Positions 7,069-9,551 of a stretch of 9,551 nucleotides of DNA are shown here, one piece after another. Location: positions 1 through 9,551 of the forward strand of contig JAIYCK010000393.1 of the NCBI GenBank assembly GCA_027488055.1. Reading direction: 5' to 3'. The translations under genes were made by a program, and so were the position numbers. The stretch's first letter is position 1. The number at the start of each line of letters is the position of its first letter. Under the pieces are notes generated by a model. That model was not told the DNA's origin. It was given only the letters and a program-made list of their open reading frames with translations, and searched no databases. This stretch comes from Flavobacteriales bacterium (GTDB lineage Bacteria > Bacteroidota > Bacteroidia > Flavobacteriales_D > Sanyastnellaceae).

Positions 7069-9551
7069 ATGATCACACGGTTGCAATATGGCACAAAGAA
7101 ATGGCTAATGCTGCTATGCTTGCAGGGTTATGCGATGGTTTTTGCACATGCGCAATTTAATCCATCGACCATTGATGGCCTGCAATTGTGGTTGCGTGCG
7201 GATACAGGTGTAGTAATGAATGGCAATTTTGTGAGCCAATGGTCCGACCAAAGCGTTCAAGGCAGACATGCCACTTCTGATTTCGATGTGATCAGACCAA
7301 CATTTACACCGAATGCCATCAACGGGTTGCCTGCAGTATCTTTTGATGGGGTAGATGATTTTTTACAGTTTGCAGAGATGGACGATGTGCGCACAGTATT
7401 TTGGATTTTGCGCGAAAATCCGCTTGCCAATGGCGCCCCACCTCGTCCTCTGCTGGGATGGAGTGGAGGATTGAATTTTTTACGTGGCGATAATCAACAA
7501 ATTTGGAATGGGCAATTTGCTGCACCGCAAGTGTTCAATGGCACGACAAGGCTGAACGGAGCTGCCGTCAACGGGGCAAATACACTGCTCAACGATGGTT
7601 TTAATTTGGTAAGCTTACGCACGACGGGTAATGTGCAAGCAAGTCATCTGACGATGGAATTGAATATCTATGGACGCACCTGGTGGGGTGAAATGGCCGA
7701 ACTGCTTATTTATAATGAACCATTGAGTGATGAACAAATCGTAGAGGTGGAGAATTATTTGCGAGCGCGCTATGTGCCGATCTATAATCCCATTTCAGAC
7801 ATAGCTATGGGAGCATCCCTTTGTGACACCACCTTATGTGTGCCTGCAGCTTTCCAGCATGTGGTATGGAATAACTCCATAGAGAGCCACTGTCTGAGCG
7901 TTGGTCAATCGGGCAACTACACCGTTTCATTTGAAGATGCTTTGGGCAGAAACTACAATGATACTATTCATGTGCAATTTGAGATTGATGATGCAGTGAT
8001 CAATGATACATTTTGTGCAGGGTCAAATTACGTTTGGCCGATAGCCGAATCATCATTCGGTTTGAATTGGGATGGAGCGGATATTGAAATGATTGACACC
8101 AACGAAGAAGGGCCCCATACATTGATTGTCACTGACGCCAATCAATGCAGTAAAACGCTTCAATTTGATCTGACAGTGGATTTATTTGCACAATCCTATT
8201 CCATCGCTCAGCAACCAGTTTACTGCACTGGTGCGTTGTTACAGATAGTCCCCACTTTGCCGAGTCAAACGGAGGTTGTTTGGAACGGGGAGTTGATGCA
8301 GCCCAATCTGGAGTTGCTTTCCAGCGGCCTATATACTGTTCAAGCAATCAATCCGTTGGGATGTATTTTGCGCGATACCTTGTTAGTTGAGTTGGCTGGC
8401 ACGGCCTCGGGCATTGAATTGAGCAATGAAGGAGCTTGTGCAGGGTCCTCAGTGGCACTCAATGCGGTTGTCGCAAGTGGAACGGATTTAATAAGCGGCA
8501 CTTGGGAGTTTGGTGATCAAAACAGTGCGCAAGCTATATCGGTGAGTCACTCATACGCTGCTCCAGGTAACTACACGCTTACATTCACTGGAATCAATCA
8601 GTCGGGTTGTACGTCATTTGCTAGCATGGATTTGTTGATTCATGCCCAGCCTCAAGTTGGTTTTGAGGTAATCGGACAATGTGTAAATGCGCCAATACAA
8701 TTAAATGCTATCGCGAATTCATTGGATGGTGAGATTAATCAATATGAGTGGCTAGTAGATGGTGTTTTTTTACAAGGGCCATCGCAACAGGTTGTGCTGG
8801 ACATGGTTGGATTCAATAATATTATAGTTTCTGCCACTACAGAATATGGTTGTCAGGCGGAGTGGAGTGAATTGCATCAGATGTACGCTGAGCCCTCAGT
8901 GCAAGTTTCTTCGGATACAGTCTGCCTTGGAGCCCTTTCCCAATTTACGTGGCAGTTGATCAGTTCAGGTACAGCTCAAAACAATGTGAGCACAGCGTGG
9001 GAGTTTGGAGACGGGACGGGCTCTATACAAGCGCAACCATTTCATTATTATCCTTATGCTGGAAACTATTCGGCCAATGTAATTACTGTCAATTCCGCTC
9101 TATGTCGCGACACCACTCATATTGCGGCGGTTGTCTTTGGATTGCCAGAGGCAGATTATCTGCTATCGAATTTTTGTGTTGGGGAGCCAAATGCGCTAAT
9201 AGACATGTCAACAGAAGCGGAAGGAGATCCGATTGTAGCATGGTCTTGGACGGCTGACGGGGAATCGAATTATGCGGGCGCCCAACCGATTTTGACATTT
9301 GAAGACCAAGGATTGCATCCGGTGAATTTACAGGTGACCTCTCAACATGGTTGTGTTTCAGAGGTCATGCAACAGATACCAGTTTGGCCGGTGCCTGCGA
9401 TTTCATTTGCTTGGGATCCGCTCATTGCTGGTGCACCTTGGAGTGTGCCATTTGAAGCTACGTCTGATATGAACGTAGAATTTCAATGGAATTTTGGTGA
9501 TGGGTCCACTGGATTTGGCGCAACCACCGAACATATGTTCGCTATCAACAA
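7069..9551 (+). CDS. large secreted multidomain protein: ConA/LamG-like domain plus Ig-like/PKD repeats (C-terminus off window)
   Basis: The frame from ATG 7069 stays open for 827 codons to the right edge. Residues 1-29 form a signal peptide: basic start, hydrophobic core (WLMLLCLQGYAMVFA), likely cut after AHA. Residues about 36-235 match a concanavalin A-like/LamG-type domain common in Flavobacteriales surface proteins (GLQLWLRADTG, QWSDQS near 62, GLPAVSFDGVDDFLQF near 90, and LLIYNEPLSDEQI before NYLRARY). After this come Ig-like units with regularly placed cysteines. PKD-type cores are visible at 479 (WEFGDQ), 644 (WEFGDG) and 807 (WNFGDG), with a degenerate one near 725 (WSWTADG). Proteins of this architecture are usually exported by type IX secretion and end in a C-terminal sorting domain; that region is outside the window, so the route is inference. 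Likely roles are adhesion, gliding or surface binding; no catalytic motif is seen. The gene is divergent from the flippase with a 30-bp gap and has no Shine-Dalgarno sequence. Confidence 0.92.
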   Translation, partial: MITRLQYGTKKWLMLLCLQGYAMVFAHAQFNPSTIDGLQLWLRADTGVVMNGNFVSQWSDQSVQGRHATSDFDVIRPTFTPNAINGLPAVSFDGVDDFLQFAEMDDVRTVFWILRENPLANGAPPRPLLGWSGGLNFLRGDNQQIWNGQFAAPQVFNGTTRLNGAAVNGANTLLNDGFNLVSLRTTGNVQASHLTMELNIYGRTWWGEMAELLIYNEPLSDEQIVEVENYLRARYVPIYNPISDIAMGASLCDTTLCVPAAFQHVVWNNSIESHCLSVGQSGNYTVSFEDALGRNYNDTIHVQFEIDDAVINDTFCAGSNYVWPIAESSFGLNWDGADIEMIDTNEEGPHTLIVTDANQCSKTLQFDLTVDLFAQSYSIAQQPVYCTGALLQIVPTLPSQTEVVWNGELMQPNLELLSSGLYTVQAINPLGCILRDTLLVELAGTASGIELSNEGACAGSSVALNAVVASGTDLISGTWEFGDQNSAQAISVSHSYAAPGNYTLTFTGINQSGCTSFASMDLLIHAQPQVGFEVIGQCVNAPIQLNAIANSLDGEINQYEWLVDGVFLQGPSQQVVLDMVGFNNIIVSATTEYGCQAEWSELHQMYAEPSVQVSSDTVCLGALSQFTWQLISSGTAQNNVSTAWEFGDGTGSIQAQPFHYYPYAGNYSANVITVNSALCRDTTHIAAVVFGLPEADYLLSNFCVGEPNALIDMSTEAEGDPIVAWSWTADGESNYAGAQPILTFEDQGLHPVNLQVTSQHGCVSEVMQQIPVWPVPAISFAWDPLIAGAPWSVPFEATSDMNVEFQWNFGDGSTGFGATTEHMFAIN
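8014..9354 (+). repeat. protein-level tandem Ig-like/PKD units with paired cysteines
   Basis: Within the secreted protein, six consecutive units each begin with a cysteine usually followed by a small residue and Gly (CAG, CTG, CAG, CVN, CLG, CVG) and end with a cysteine often preceded by Gly (QC, GC, GC, GC, LC, GC). The cysteine pairs are residues 316/360, 386/432, 457/514, 538/595, 619/679 and 703/762. The unit period is 70-71 residues for the first two and 81-84 for the later ones. DNA identity between units is low, so they are old duplications, not recent tandem copies. Pairing as intradomain disulfides is inferred from Ig-fold geometry. Confidence 0.6.

Noticed and set aside
8949..9257. 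102-residue plus-strand open frame inside the secreted protein gene
   Set aside because: It is frame-shifted relative to a continuous PKD-repeat reading frame. Its Cys/Ser/Arg-rich translation is typical of an out-of-frame read.
1..9551. Possibility of a CRISPR array, transposon, prophage or defence system
   Set aside because: No spaced direct DNA repeats of CRISPR type, terminal inverted repeats, transposase, integrase or nuclease motifs were seen on either strand.

Overview
The window reads as chromosomal DNA from a member of the Bacteroidota, most likely a marine or freshwater Flavobacteriales-type bacterium. This is inferred from four things: a TonB-dependent receptor with an N-terminal carboxypeptidase-regulatory-like domain; a HAMP-less histidine kinase whose H-box and G-box wording is typical of the Bacteroidota RprX class; a very large secreted PKD-repeat protein of the kind exported by type IX secretion; and starts without Shine-Dalgarno sequences but with A-rich leaders. 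No tRNA, rRNA, CRISPR array, transposase or integrase was seen.

Layout. Positions 1-1774 (minus strand) hold the N-terminal 591 residues of a TonB-dependent outer-membrane receptor; the rest lies off the left edge. Positions 1929-2624 and 2608-4065 (minus strand) hold an overlapping response regulator / sensor kinase pair, transcribed kinase first, with the receptor gene next downstream on the same strand after a 154-bp gap. Positions 4066-4366 are mostly non-coding and contain two notable elements. One is a helically phased array of four GTTAA boxes just upstream of the kinase. The other is a G+C-rich hairpin followed by a T-tract on the plus strand. Positions 4367-5581 and 5569-7038 (minus strand) hold an overlapping pair: a major facilitator transporter downstream of a Wzx-type polysaccharide flippase. 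From 7069 to the right edge (plus strand) runs a large secreted protein with a signal peptide, a concanavalin A-like/LamG-type domain and a train of Ig-like/PKD domains. Its C-terminus is beyond the window.

How the parts may work together (inference). The kinase and regulator form a standard envelope-sensing phosphorelay that probably regulates its own promoter through the GTTAA array and may also act on the downstream receptor. The flippase and transporter form a two-gene unit for envelope polysaccharide or small-molecule export. The large secreted protein is transcribed divergently from this unit, with only 30 bp between the preferred start codons, so the promoters of both units must extend into each other's coding sequence.

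I see ordinary gene families here and no clearly new multi-gene defence, mobile or biosynthetic system. The signals most worth following are the phased GTTAA array, the regular cysteine ladder in the secreted protein, and the tight divergent junction.
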